From: Bryocella elongata
GTDB lineage: Bacteria > Acidobacteriota > Terriglobia > Terriglobales > Acidobacteriaceae
DNA: 64,000 bases
Assembly (NCBI RefSeq): GCF_900108185.1
Contig: NZ_FNVA01000010.1
Coordinates: 26,278 to 90,277 of the forward strand
Direction of reading: 5' to 3'
The notes below the pieces were generated by a model. That model was not told where the DNA came from. It searched no databases and saw nothing but the letters and a program-made list of their open reading frames with translations. How positions within the stretch are numbered: the stretch's first letter is position 1; each line of letters begins with the position of its first letter. The translations under genes were made by a program, and so were the position numbers. This document shows, piece after piece, positions 36,627 through 45,467 of the stretch.

Positions 36627-39600
36627 CTAGTGAGGCAGCCCGGTTGCGGTTCGAATCAGATTTAGATAGTTCGCATCGAGGGCAATTCCATGTAGCAGAA
36701 CGGCTGCGATTCGCCGTACGACCTGGGCAAAATACTGTGTTTCTTCAGGACGCAAGGCTCGATTGAGAAGCCGCGACTCCCGATAGCTAAGCCACTTTTT
36801 GAGAACCTGATAACCGCTTAGTGTGTATGCCCAGACGTTGATTGGGACCGCAGCCCAGCACGCCGCGCCATTCAGGTAGACGTCCACACATCTTTCGCCA
36901 AGAAGAGCTAATGCGTCATCGACCGTAATTGACTCAGTTGCCGCTAGCGCGTTGATCTTCCCAAGCTCAGCGTCAGTCCAGTCACGCGTCACGATTCGAC
37001 CGTTTCCAGGCATAACCTTCGTGCCTTGCAACCGACCCCAATCCGCTTCGAGAGCCAAAATCGTCTCGATGTCGTGTTCCGAAGGAAGGCTGAGTCTACC
37101 AAGGAAGGACCATTCCGCAGTCATATTTAGTGGCGATTCGGCATCCAGCAGCCGAGATACAAACCTTCCGAGATTAGCGGATCGTTTAAGTTCTTCGCCG
37201 GTTGATGGAAGCGGAATTCGGGGCCAATCTCCGAGAAGGGCTCCAGCATTTTCCGCCCGGTATGCGGGTGTGTGCATGATCGCAAGCGCATGAAAAAATA
37301 AGTCCGAACCCGATCCATTCTTCGGTAACAGGTAGCGCTCTGCCGCAACACTTAAATTGTCATGGATCTCAACGTCGGAGAGTAATAACCCTGCGGTCGA
37401 TAAAACTCTTTCAGGGAAGAAACTTGATAGACCGTTACCGAAATTATCGGCCAGACCGTTGGCGACTGTGCCCCGAGAAAAGGTATCTCCTGATTCCCGT
37501 TGGCGCGCCTCCAGCCAAGTGGTATTGCCTACAAGTTGAGCCATGTAGGTATCCCGTTTCTCATCTAGGAGTTTTGTTTCCGGCTCCCAGTAGAGCCAGC
37601 GTAGGTCAAAAGGCCGATAGACGTATCTCACGATTTGCCACGAACGGAAACCTCTCTCTTGGAGTGTCCTGCGAGTGGAAACCGGGTCAAATCGGGCGCT
37701 TCTTTCCATTGAGCTTGGTGCTATTGCTGCAATTTGTTCGTCGCTTTCAGATCGGCCCAGATATTTGCCCATCCTTTCCTCAAGGCGCTCCCTATCTATA
37801 TCTATGACGAGAGGATCGCGGCTGGTCTTGATTCCTGGAAACGAATATGGAAATAGCTCAGTCAGACGTGGCCAGCTCGTATAGTTGGCGGAATGAGCCC
37901 GTTCGGCGAATATCAGTCCAAGGCCAGAAACTGGAGAGAAGGTCTGGTATAGAAGCTCCGTTTCGTGGAACGATTCAGATTCTAGTTGGGCGAGCTTTCC
38001 TGTTCCCCACAGATCGCGGAGCTCAATCGTAGATCCAGTACTTGCTCGCGAGCTCCGCACTAGAGTGGTGATAGCCGTACCGAGCTGGATGCCTTCAGGA
38101 TTCTGCGGCGTGGAGAATGCGCTGGGGTCAGGTCTGCCGTCTGGAGTAGTCTTTCCCGTTCGGAATCTGTCGCCATTAAGATTATCGATAAATACCGAGT
38201 TGAAAGTGGTCAGGTATTTGTGCCGCATTGAAGGGTGTGAGAGTCCATCCAGCCACGCATTGTTCGAAATGAACGACACGATACCGCAGCCATCGTGATT
38301 TCCGGCAACATGAACGTCGCCGACGACGCGACGCTCAGCAATCCGAAAAAAACGGACATAAAGATCGTTTAGTCCTTGGCCTTGAGGAGCAGGTATACCG
38401 GGTATGGGGGTTCGGTATGCCGTTGTGAGGTCTCGCTCCTCCTCTATCTTTGCAATCCCCGCATAACCGTTGTATGGAGGATTGCCTAGAATCACGAGAA
38501 TAGTGTTGTGTTGTTTGATATTCTCTGAATCCTCGCGTTCGCGGCGGAATTCCTCGAATATAGAAGACTGAGGATGGCGTTCAGGGACCCAGCCTGTCAA
38601 CGCATTGGTGAGGAAGACTCCCGCCCTGCTTGAGTCAACAAGCGGTGCCCCCGCGTTTTCCAAGAGAGAAGCTATCTGGAGATGGGCTATGACAAAAGGC
38701 GCTGGCATGATTTCGAAGCCGAAAACGCGAGTCAGAGCGGCGGTCCGCAGGTCGTTCGGAACCAGCGCATTGTCGTCCCCCGCTTCTTCCATCAGTGTCC
38801 TGTGAATACGGTTCAACACGGCGGTCAGGTAAGCGCCGGTCCCGCAGCAGGGATCGAGAATCCGAACCGATGGGCTGGCAAGGCCCAGTGGCTGATGCAG
38901 TTCTGTACGGAGGAGGAAATCTACACGTTCCACCATGTAATGCACGATTTCTTTCGGCGTATACCATACGCCGAGCTCTCTGCGTAGCACCGGGTCGAAC
39001 GCTTCAAGAAACGGCTCGTAGAAGTACGCAACCGCAACGTCGTCGCGAAAGGTCTCGAAGAACGAATCGTCAACCCTATTTAGAGCTTCTCCTGCGAGAT
39101 TCAATACTTCCTGGAGCTGCAAGGAGTTGAGCGCACCTGGATCGGCGACTTCGCCGAACAGTTTTCTCAAAACAGGCACGCGGAGGTAATGGGCCGAGAC
39201 TCGCCAATCGAATCGTGCGCTTGGAGCTCGTCCTTCTGGAGAACGATGCCACAGAACCCACGCCGAGAAGATACCGTAGAAGAGCGTTTGAACGAGCGTC
39301 GAGCGAAAGAAGTGTTCGCCTTTTTCACCCTCGAACTGAATTCCCAGGGACTCCTGCAAAGCCTTCTTGACGGCCTCAAAACTGGCGAGCGGATGATCTT
39401 CAGACCGGGCGCGTGCTTCGCGGGCATAAGACGCAAGCAACCATGCCACGTCCTTGGGTTGGGTAAGTGGCGCGCGATAAAGCATCACACGGCGAAGAAA
39501 GTCAGGAAGGAGCTCAGCGTGCCGTTCAAAAGACCCGATCGGTTCCGACCATAGTGAAGCCGCACTGTCCGCCAAAATGTAATATTCGAGAGTCTGTGGA

Positions 39601-40007
39601 ACACCCGTCGTTGAAAGCTTAAGAAGTCGGAACTCCCGAAGATTCGTAATCAGAACTAGGCCATACTGCCGTAGATAGCGAATTGTCTGCGGCTCGTTCG
39701 TTAGCGCGTCAAGGCTGTAGTCGACTGGTTTGATCTCCACCACCCCGCGTTCAGGATTGGTAAGAGGCTGAGGCTCCGTATTCCTTCGCTGTCGGTTGTA
39801 CTGAGGGAAAAATCCGCCATCTGGCATGCCTGCCCCGCTATTGCGGAGCTGAGAAGAAAACAAGACGGGCGGCTTGAGCGCCTGGCCTGCGCCATTAAGA
39901 AGTCGATCCACCGGCGGGTAGAACGAAGTTTCCGCCGTCGCCGACCCGGTCGAGCGAATCGCTCGCAAATCCGTAATGTATTCAGCAACTTGGTAGGTAG
40001 GCGGCAT
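36627..40007 (-). CDS. Type IIG/ISP-like restriction-modification protein: N-terminal nuclease plus N6-adenine methyltransferase
   Basis: 1,126 residues from ATG 40007; the ribosome site is weak and the start uncertain. P62-D63 and E91-I-K93 form a PD-(D/E)XK-type nuclease core. The methyltransferase has GVWYTPKEIV (346-355), motif I DPCCGTGAYL (385-394) and motif IV NPPYNGYAG (509-517). The last 300 residues are probably target recognition. Full type ISP enzymes carry a helicase between nuclease and methyltransferase; none is visible here, so it resembles type IIG (Eco57I-like). It is upstream of and probably co-transcribed with the GHKL-nuclease gene. Both lie on the strand opposite to the relaxase. 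Confidence 0.85.
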   Translation of the reverse strand: MPPTYQVAEYITDLRAIRSTGSATAETSFYPPVDRLLNGAGQALKPPVLFSSQLRNSGAGMPDGGFFPQYNRQRRNTEPQPLTNPERGVVEIKPVDYSLDALTNEPQTIRYLRQYGLVLITNLREFRLLKLSTTGVPQTLEYYILADSAASLWSEPIGSFERHAELLPDFLRRVMLYRAPLTQPKDVAWLLASYAREARARSEDHPLASFEAVKKALQESLGIQFEGEKGEHFFRSTLVQTLFYGIFSAWVLWHRSPEGRAPSARFDWRVSAHYLRVPVLRKLFGEVADPGALNSLQLQEVLNLAGEALNRVDDSFFETFRDDVAVAYFYEPFLEAFDPVLRRELGVWYTPKEIVHYMVERVDFLLRTELHQPLGLASPSVRILDPCCGTGAYLTAVLNRIHRTLMEEAGDDNALVPNDLRTAALTRVFGFEIMPAPFVIAHLQIASLLENAGAPLVDSSRAGVFLTNALTGWVPERHPQSSIFEEFRREREDSENIKQHNTILVILGNPPYNGYAGIAKIEEERDLTTAYRTPIPGIPAPQGQGLNDLYVRFFRIAERRVVGDVHVAGNHDGCGIVSFISNNAWLDGLSHPSMRHKYLTTFNSVFIDNLNGDRFRTGKTTPDGRPDPSAFSTPQNPEGIQLGTAITTLVRSSRASTGSTIELRDLWGTGKLAQLESESFHETELLYQTFSPVSGLGLIFAERAHSANYTSWPRLTELFPYSFPGIKTSRDPLVIDIDRERLEERMGKYLGRSESDEQIAAIAPSSMERSARFDPVSTRRTLQERGFRSWQIVRYVYRPFDLRWLYWEPETKLLDEKRDTYMAQLVGNTTWLEARQRESGDTFSRGTVANGLADNFGNGLSSFFPERVLSTAGLLLSDVEIHDNLSVAAERYLLPKNGSGSDLFFHALAIMHTPAYRAENAGALLGDWPRIPLPSTGEELKRSANLGRFVSRLLDAESPLNMTAEWSFLGRLSLPSEHDIETILALEADWGRLQGTKVMPGNGRIVTRDWTDAELGKINALAATESITVDDALALLGERCVDVYLNGAACWAAVPINVWAYTLSGYQVLKKWLSYRESRLLNRALRPEETQYFAQVVRRIAAVLLHGIALDANYLNLIRTATGLPH

Positions 40008-40078
40008 GCTTATCAATGATTGCACAGAGGCTGGCTATGTCATGAGTGAGCAATTAGGTACGGTTCACTAGGGTCCCT

Positions 40079-40139
40079 CAATTTCGGCAATGCACAAAGC
40101 AACGCGGCGGTGAAGGGGTTAGCTCTCACCTTGCGCTGA
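40079..40139 (+). pseudogene. Relic of a second TrwC-type relaxase 3' end
   Basis: In frame it reads NFGNAQSNAAVKGLALTLR-stop. The intact relaxase ends SFGNAQSNSMAQGLALVAR-stop (34380-34439). The DNA shares TTTCGGCAATGCACAAAGCAA. Only about 60 bp of homology remains. It marks the far edge of the defence cassette and suggests that the cassette arrived by recombination with a related element. Confidence 0.8.
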
Positions 40140-40219
40140 GCCATTCTCCTGTTTCATCCTTATAGTGCATACCCTGCTTGCTCATGCGATGAGGGTACTG
40201 CCTTTGCGGAAGGGGGACC

Positions 40220-40603
40220 ATGAAAGCCACCATTATGGTCACGGATGTATTCGTGAGATTCCGCATGATCGCCATTCTGCCTTTTACCCAGCCGCCGCAA
40301 GCATGGGAAATGCAGGTTATGTGTATAGAGCAGGTTGCAGGCATTCTCGTTTCGCTTGGCTTTCTGGATTCTGAGACTGCGACTCGTCTCACCGCGGCCA
40401 GTACGACCATCACACCGCAACCTGGAATCACCACCACGCCGATGACGGATTTCGTTACCCTGACCGAGCTGGTCTATCCCGATTCAGAACCGGTCAGTAT
40501 GGAAGCGCAAGAGGGCCATGTGCTTATTGCTCAGGGAGACACGACGGAAGAAGAGCTGGCTTCTGTTGGCTTCATACCGAAACTGGATAGTCCCGTGCAG
40601 TGA
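40220..40603 (+). CDS. Hypothetical protein
   Basis: 127 residues, preceded by GGGGG about 4 nt before the ATG. A hydrophobic N-terminal stretch precedes a Thr/Pro-rich middle and an acidic C-terminal half (VYPDSEPVSMEAQEGHVLIA). No family was recognised. It lies between the relaxase relic and a structured intergenic region, so it is probably element backbone. Confidence 0.55.
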   Translation: MKATIMVTDVFVRFRMIAILPFTQPPQAWEMQVMCIEQVAGILVSLGFLDSETATRLTAASTTITPQPGITTTPMTDFVTLTELVYPDSEPVSMEAQEGHVLIAQGDTTEEELASVGFIPKLDSPVQ

Positions 40604-40666
40604 GAGCGGCCTGACTTTACGCGCCTGTAACGGTACATAGATTCTTCCAACAGTCTCCGGTAAGGC

Positions 40667-40688
40667 CAAGGCGTCCATGGACGCCTTG
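40667..40688. terminator. Palindromic terminator after the 127-residue gene
   Basis: CAAGGCGTCCA (40667-40677) and TGGACGCCTTG (40678-40688) form an uninterrupted 22-bp palindrome followed by CATTTTGC. The stem with a following T run fits a Rho-independent terminator. Confidence 0.55.
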
Positions 40689-40740
40689 CATTTTGCTCCC
40701 TATTCCGAAATCATGGATGCGGGACGGGCACGCACCGTCC

Positions 40741-41072
40741 TGGAGTGTGGAAACTCCAAAGTAAGCAAGAGGCACGCTCAACCGTGCCGACGTATCCCTA
40801 CGCCTTTGCGGTCGGGGTGCCTGTGACGTATGTCCAGGCCCCTAAAGCTAAAGGTCACAGGAGCCGTGCTTACTTCGGCTTTCCAACTCCCCGATCACGG
40901 GTTTAAGGGCTGTTTGCGGGGGCGCACCGCAAATGTTTTCCCCTGAATCCGGTTGAGGAGACGGATTCCATGTTCCCTGCGTCACCGCCAGCCCCCCTTT
41001 GCCTGCCTCGATTCGGATTTGTGACCATGAGCGATGCCGGTTCCCGGCATCTTGCGCTATCCTTTTTTCGTT
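40741..41072 (+). ncRNA. Candidate structured non-coding RNA (unclassified)
   Basis: This run of strong helices has no credible coding frame. The hairpin TGGAGT-GTGGAA-ACTCCA (40741-40758) is followed by a 9-bp closing stem AAGTAAGCA (40759-40767) with TGCTTACTT (40867-40875). Inside are GGCACG-CTCAAC-CGTGCC (40771-40788), CCGAC with GTCGG, and CCTGTGAC with GTCACAGG. Downstream are TTTGCGG with CCGCAAA (about 40913-40933), GAATCCG with CGGATTC, and finally GATGCCGG-TT-CCCGGCATC (41033-41051) before CTTTTTTCG. The strand is unproven; the final hairpin plus T run favours plus. Confidence 0.45.
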
Positions 41073-41194
41073 TCGCGAACAGATTTCCCATGGGCCATCC
41101 CCGGTCTTGCGGCTTGTCTTGATGGCGGGCCGAATGCACCCTGCCGACCAAACGATGCGTTATTTGCCGCATCCCTAATGAGGGAGGAGTTGGA

Positions 41195-41413
41195 ATGATC
41201 GAGTGTATGGAGTTCATTGGCAAGGTCGTAAGCAAATTCACGATCTACGAAGACACCATTGATGGGCCAGAGATTTGTATCGAGTTCACCGATGGCACCG
41301 TATTTTCTTCCTGCTTGAAGATGTCCACATCGCTGGAAGCCACGGTGACTCGGGATGATGGCGGCCAGCCGCAATTGCTGAAGGACTATTCCACGACGCC
41401 CGTTTCGCGCTGA
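41195..41413 (+). CDS. Small hypothetical protein
   Basis: 72 residues with a very good ribosome site (GGGAGGAG 8 nt before the ATG). The sequence alternates strands (MEFIGKVVSKFTIYED, then ICIEFTDGTVFSSCL), suggesting a small all-beta protein. No family was recognised. It lies downstream of the structured RNA candidate, which could be its leader. Confidence 0.6.
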   Translation: MIECMEFIGKVVSKFTIYEDTIDGPEICIEFTDGTVFSSCLKMSTSLEATVTRDDGGQPQLLKDYSTTPVSR

Positions 41414-41524
41414 ATGCTCCACGACGCTCCTATGCTGCGCCTAGATTGCGCAATGAACCGAGTCGCGGCTTGCTCACTTTCAGCTTTGCGAACAATCTCG
41501 GCTGATTCGCTATGGGTCGGTAGA

Positions 41525-44500
41525 TCAGATTAGTAGGCGGTAGTCATACGGGGCGGCTCCGAAATGGCTAAGATACTGACCGACGCGAGCTATTGCGCTC
41601 GCCGAATCGAGGCTCGCCGGAATCCTTGAATAGTAGTCGAAGTGATTCCAATTCATCTTCGACAATCCCAATATCTCCGTGGCTACCTGGGATAGGTCGG
41701 AATCGCCACGATACCGCGTAATGTAGAGCGGTGCCGGAATCCTTCGCTTGCCTTGAAAATATTTGAACCGAGGGTTCTGAACGCTAGGCGCATAGCCATG
41801 CACCCAAACCAGTGCGGCATTGTCGGCAAGAACGATGGCCGCGCCGCGTGGCATCGGGAACTTATCGATAACGAGATTCTGCCCCTCTACCTTGGAGGCG
41901 AGAAAACGGATCGATTCTTCGGTATTGATCTCGATGAGTTCAATGTTTTGAACCCCTTCGAGTCCCTGGCTCAATCCCTGCTGCTCGTCTTCCGTAAAAT
42001 GTGTTCTCTTGTGAATGACCACGCGGCGAGGAAGGCGCATCCGGGATTCGTAAAAGAGCTGTCGTATTGTTTCGCCTGTTCGCCGAGCATCGTCGAGTGA
42101 CATATAGGGATTGCGTCCCCGAATGATAGGATTTTCGATCCGTCCGAGGCGGAACTGAAGCCCCTCACCACGCGCGCTATAGATATGACTGCACCCTAGA
42201 AGAATCTGACTCGTCTTCGGAGCGTAGGCATCATAGCTATATCCGATGCCCACAAACGCACTGTCCTCATCGAGGCATTCCAGTCTCCACGGTGTTCGCA
42301 TGGTCTTTGCATATAACGCGAGGGACAACCACCATTTGACCCGGCAGCTTACGTTTGGGACGACGGTCTTCTCCCGAAGAAATTGTGTGCTCTGACCGTT
42401 GCGCGCAGCATAGGCTTTCACGGAGTCATGCAGGTTGAAGTGCTCGTCCGCCTGATTCACGATTTCAAACGAAGCCCATGTGCCGGGAACAAAAATGGCG
42501 GTGATGGCTCCAGGCTTGATGCTTCGAATCTGGTCGAGCCCCGCGCAAATACTTCGTGCAATGCGTTTGGCGACCTCCAACTCATTGCCATTGAGATCAA
42601 CTTGGAGGTTATGCCAGGCGGGATCGGTCGGCAGCGACGAAGTGAGTGCGAGACCGAAAGCTGCGCTGAATCCGGGAAAATCCTGGAGGTAGTCTTTCTC
42701 TGTGGCAGCCGCTTGACTACCGTTATTGAGGCTACCGATGAAGCGGGAGAGTGCCTGGGAAAATTGCGAAGGGCAGATTGCGGCAATCTCGGTGGAGTGT
42801 GCGAGCGCCGTAGACGAGAGGGCATAGTCCCAGGGTTTGTTCTGAATCAAACCCATGAGCGGGTTCGTCTCTTTGACTTCGGCGTGACCCGATGCAGAAG
42901 CAAACACCAGCTTCGCATCCGGGAGCACAGTCCCTCGTAACGTCGCATAACGCTGGAACTGTCCTGGCAAAGGGCGCCGCTCTGCTTGGGCCAGACCTGC
43001 ATAGATCGGCACCTTTCCGATACGGAACGTCTGACCGCCGCGGTCCAACAGATCTTTGTCCGTGATCCGGCTCGTCCATGCCTTGATGTCCTGATCGTAG
43101 ATGTGATTGTGCTGGTAGCCGTAAACGGCGTTACGCAGGATTTTGGTGGACTCCTGGTCTGCGAACTCGTCTGTCAACGTCTTGGCTACGATCTCGGGAG
43201 TCAGCAGGGTATGTAACCGTCCCTGGAGGCTGACAAGGCGAAACGACAGTGCCTTATGGAGAGCAAATGTACCTTGCTGGAGGGGTCTGCGCTCATAAGG
43301 CTTCTTCTCCCAGATTGTCCTGCCGTTCTGATCGAGCCCGAGCGTCTGGGCCACGCTCCGCACAAGGCCGATACGCATCAAGGCAAAGAGTTGCGGGTCT
43401 GCGGCGATGTCTTCAGGAGAAATACGAACGGCTACCGGAACACCGAGGAGTGCGCTCCCGACACCTTGCCGAATATCAGCGGCTGTTGCAAGAAAGAGTC
43501 CTCCGGTCGGGGTGGCAATCCACGCTCCCTGTTGGCCGGTCATCGCTTGCAGAAGCCACCGCTTTGGTCTCTCGTCCTCGGGAAAACGTAAATCTGCTTT
43601 CAGCACCTCGCTTGGTGTGGTCAGGGGATAGGCATTGCTCTTGACCAACGAGGTTAGGGAGCCATTGCCGACACTGAACCGAGCCTTGTGGCTGGAAATA
43701 GAACGGCCTTCGGCAAGGATCGTCTTCGCAACTTCAAGATCTTCGTTGCGCAAAATCCGTAGAGCAAGCCGTTCGACGAGATCGTCGAAGCCCTGCATCG
43801 ACACATAGAACGCCTCGTGCCCCTTGGCTTGCGCTGTGGCGAGCAAGTCAGAAACCTCTTTACCCGGCTGCGCCTGCATGCCGCACCAGTACAATCTCCC
43901 AGCTTGGACCCCTGAATAAGCCTCACCAAGAGCTGTCATGAGAGATTGATCGCGTCCGCTGTATCCGATCACGAGCAGATCATGTTCGCGAATATCGTGT
44001 ACCAGGGCGTTGCGGAGCTGAGCCTCCTGCTCCTGCAATTCGACCTCGGTGTTCTTTAACGCGTCGTAACGGTAATCCCCGTGCAGGGAAATGAGACGCA
44101 GCGAACCGCGGCTTGCGGGAGCGAGCACACGGTGTTGGGTGTCCATCCCGATCTCAACGCACTGGACGTTGACCGCCGCACACGCACGCGCCGGGAGTCC
44201 ATCAAAGTTCGTGGTCCAGACAGAGCGGACGATATCGTTCCGAACCAGCAGCGGGAGCAGCTTGTAGCCGAGGAAAGGCTGCGCAGTCTTGACGTACTTC
44301 TCGAAAAAAACCCGTCGGTCACGCGCAGTCGGATAACACGCCTCCGCATAGAACGAATACTCGGTTTCCGCCCCGAGTGGAGGATACCCACCGCGTCCGT
44401 CCAGCCAGCTCTGAATCCGTCTCTTGCTGGCTGGAAGAGAGATTTCGCCGACGATCTCTCGAAGCGTCGGATTATTCGTCCCGAAAATATCCTGCTTCCA

Positions 44501-44647
44501 TTCCCAGATGCAACGCTCCGCCGACGGCATCCCGGAAGAGATCGAAGCACCTGCCCCCAAAAGGAGGCTCATCGGCTGGCTCGGGTTGACGGCCACCGAA
44601 CGGACAAGGGCATCGAGATCGAGACGGGCAGAGAGTTTAGCAGTCAT
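41525..44647 (-). CDS. Fused SIR2-APAZ-Argonaute (short-pAgo class, NADase effector)
   Basis: 1,040 residues from ATG 44647. The N-terminal SIR2-type NADase domain has GAGAS at 31-35, TTNFD at 145-149 (N147) and H189-G190. An APAZ-like region (about 310-560) is followed by MID and PIWI domains; the PIWI shows RVVIHKRTHFTEDE near residue 880 and ends YDYRLLI, as Argonautes do. The strand where the first catalytic Asp is expected reads VGIGYSYD, so slicing activity is probably lost. Short pAgos with SIR2 domains sense invading nucleic acid with guides and then deplete NAD, killing the infected cell. Most are two proteins; here all parts are one chain. The gene stands alone with a palindrome immediately upstream. 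Confidence 0.85.
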   Translation of the reverse strand: MTAKLSARLDLDALVRSVAVNPSQPMSLLLGAGASISSGMPSAERCIWEWKQDIFGTNNPTLREIVGEISLPASKRRIQSWLDGRGGYPPLGAETEYSFYAEACYPTARDRRVFFEKYVKTAQPFLGYKLLPLLVRNDIVRSVWTTNFDGLPARACAAVNVQCVEIGMDTQHRVLAPASRGSLRLISLHGDYRYDALKNTEVELQEQEAQLRNALVHDIREHDLLVIGYSGRDQSLMTALGEAYSGVQAGRLYWCGMQAQPGKEVSDLLATAQAKGHEAFYVSMQGFDDLVERLALRILRNEDLEVAKTILAEGRSISSHKARFSVGNGSLTSLVKSNAYPLTTPSEVLKADLRFPEDERPKRWLLQAMTGQQGAWIATPTGGLFLATAADIRQGVGSALLGVPVAVRISPEDIAADPQLFALMRIGLVRSVAQTLGLDQNGRTIWEKKPYERRPLQQGTFALHKALSFRLVSLQGRLHTLLTPEIVAKTLTDEFADQESTKILRNAVYGYQHNHIYDQDIKAWTSRITDKDLLDRGGQTFRIGKVPIYAGLAQAERRPLPGQFQRYATLRGTVLPDAKLVFASASGHAEVKETNPLMGLIQNKPWDYALSSTALAHSTEIAAICPSQFSQALSRFIGSLNNGSQAAATEKDYLQDFPGFSAAFGLALTSSLPTDPAWHNLQVDLNGNELEVAKRIARSICAGLDQIRSIKPGAITAIFVPGTWASFEIVNQADEHFNLHDSVKAYAARNGQSTQFLREKTVVPNVSCRVKWWLSLALYAKTMRTPWRLECLDEDSAFVGIGYSYDAYAPKTSQILLGCSHIYSARGEGLQFRLGRIENPIIRGRNPYMSLDDARRTGETIRQLFYESRMRLPRRVVIHKRTHFTEDEQQGLSQGLEGVQNIELIEINTEESIRFLASKVEGQNLVIDKFPMPRGAAIVLADNAALVWVHGYAPSVQNPRFKYFQGKRRIPAPLYITRYRGDSDLSQVATEILGLSKMNWNHFDYYSRIPASLDSASAIARVGQYLSHFGAAPYDYRLLI

Positions 44648-44660
44648 GCAAAGATGCAAA

Positions 44661-44689
44661 CCATGATAGCGGTCAGCACGCTATCATGG
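44661..44689. promoter_or_regulatory. Palindrome immediately upstream of the SIR2-Argonaute start
   Basis: CCATGATAGC (44661-44670), 9-bp spacer, GCTATCATGG (44680-44689): perfect 10-bp arms, starting 14 bp before the ATG on the coding strand. The proximal arm contains TATCAT, a possible -10, which would make the mRNA nearly leaderless. This fits the lack of any Shine-Dalgarno sequence. An operator or an RNA hairpin are both possible. Confidence 0.5.
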
Positions 44690-44754
44690 CGTCTTTTAAA
44701 AACTTGCCAGCCCCCCTTCGGCGGAGATGTGTCCAATTCCCTGTAGGTATCCTG

Positions 44755-45069
44755 TCAGGCGGAACGAGGATTCTGTTCGTCCTTTGACTGTTCCTTCGTT
44801 TCGTCCCGCTGAACCGCAGGAGTAAATAGGACATGCTGTGCCGCACCGTCTTCGCGCAGTTTCGGGGCGTAGTGGTATTGCAAGAGGATCTTGCGGAAGT
44901 CCTCCGGAGAACGCACTGCCTCCTCCAGCAGATCGCGTCTCATCAGGGTCATGAACAGAGCGACGGAACGGGCTTGGCAGTTGATCGACTTTTGCGGGTT
45001 GAACTCGATGTCCGTGAAACCCTCGTATTCTTCCAGTCGCTTGAGCCATTCTCGATGCTCGTAAATAGC
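44755..45069 (-). pseudogene. 3' remnant of an unidentified element gene
   Basis: An open frame of 104 residues begins directly after a stop (TAG at 45072-45070). It has coding character throughout: IYEHREWLKRLEEYEGFTDI, then SINCQARSVALFMTLMRRDL and a charged C-terminus. There is no start codon in the first half, so it is the tail of a longer gene. The truncation point coincides with the edge of the ardC-leader repeat. Family unknown. Confidence 0.55.
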
Positions 45070-45074
45070 CTATT

Positions 45075-45228
45075 AAGGGAGGAGTTTTCCACTCCTCACC
45101 TGTCTTCAGCCGCTTGCAGCGTCTTCCGCCACCCTCCTCAGCGGCCTGTTCCTGCCGCAACGCGACCCTGACAAATCCTGTGCGCTGACGCGCACCCACG
45201 CGGTAGACAAGCCTTCCTAAGGTTGGCT
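45075..45228 (+). repeat. ardC-leader repeat, part A, first copy
   Basis: Matches 62764-62920. A divergent hairpin is followed by a near-identical block from CAGCCGCTTGCAGCGTCTTC through TGTGCGCTGACGCGCACCCA and ending GCCTTCCTAAGGTTGGCT. The adjoining part B is found 4.9 kb away at 50133 because a transposon inserted exactly between A and B. Confidence 0.8.
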
Positions 45229-45416
45229 GAGTGTACCGGGAGATGATTTACGTTTTGTACCGGGGAGAGGGTTTACAAGCCCCTTGCGGAGAGTGCGGCT
45301 CGGTTATTGGTGAATGGCTGGCTAAGCCCGGTCTTGAAATAGGATATTCCTCGCAGCCGTAGCGTTGGGAATGTGGGAATCCCGCAGGGATTTCCAAGAG
45401 TGCTGGGAAGGGTGGG

Positions 45417-45434
45417 AAGCCGGTTTTTCGGCTT
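45417..45434. terminator. Hairpin downstream of the GntR gene
   Basis: AAGCCG (45417-45422), GTTTTT loop, CGGCTT (45429-45434). It is located 34 bp past the stop of the minus-strand regulator gene and could end its transcript. Confidence 0.4.
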
Positions 45435-45467
45435 TCCATGCTTTCCACTACTCGGCATTTCCAACGC

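Noticed and set aside
44696..45199. A 167-codon minus-strand frame next to the Argonaute gene
   Set aside because: Its translation is Arg/Gly/Ser-rich without domain pattern. A neighbouring frame (44755-45069) has real coding character, and this one crosses the repeat boundary.
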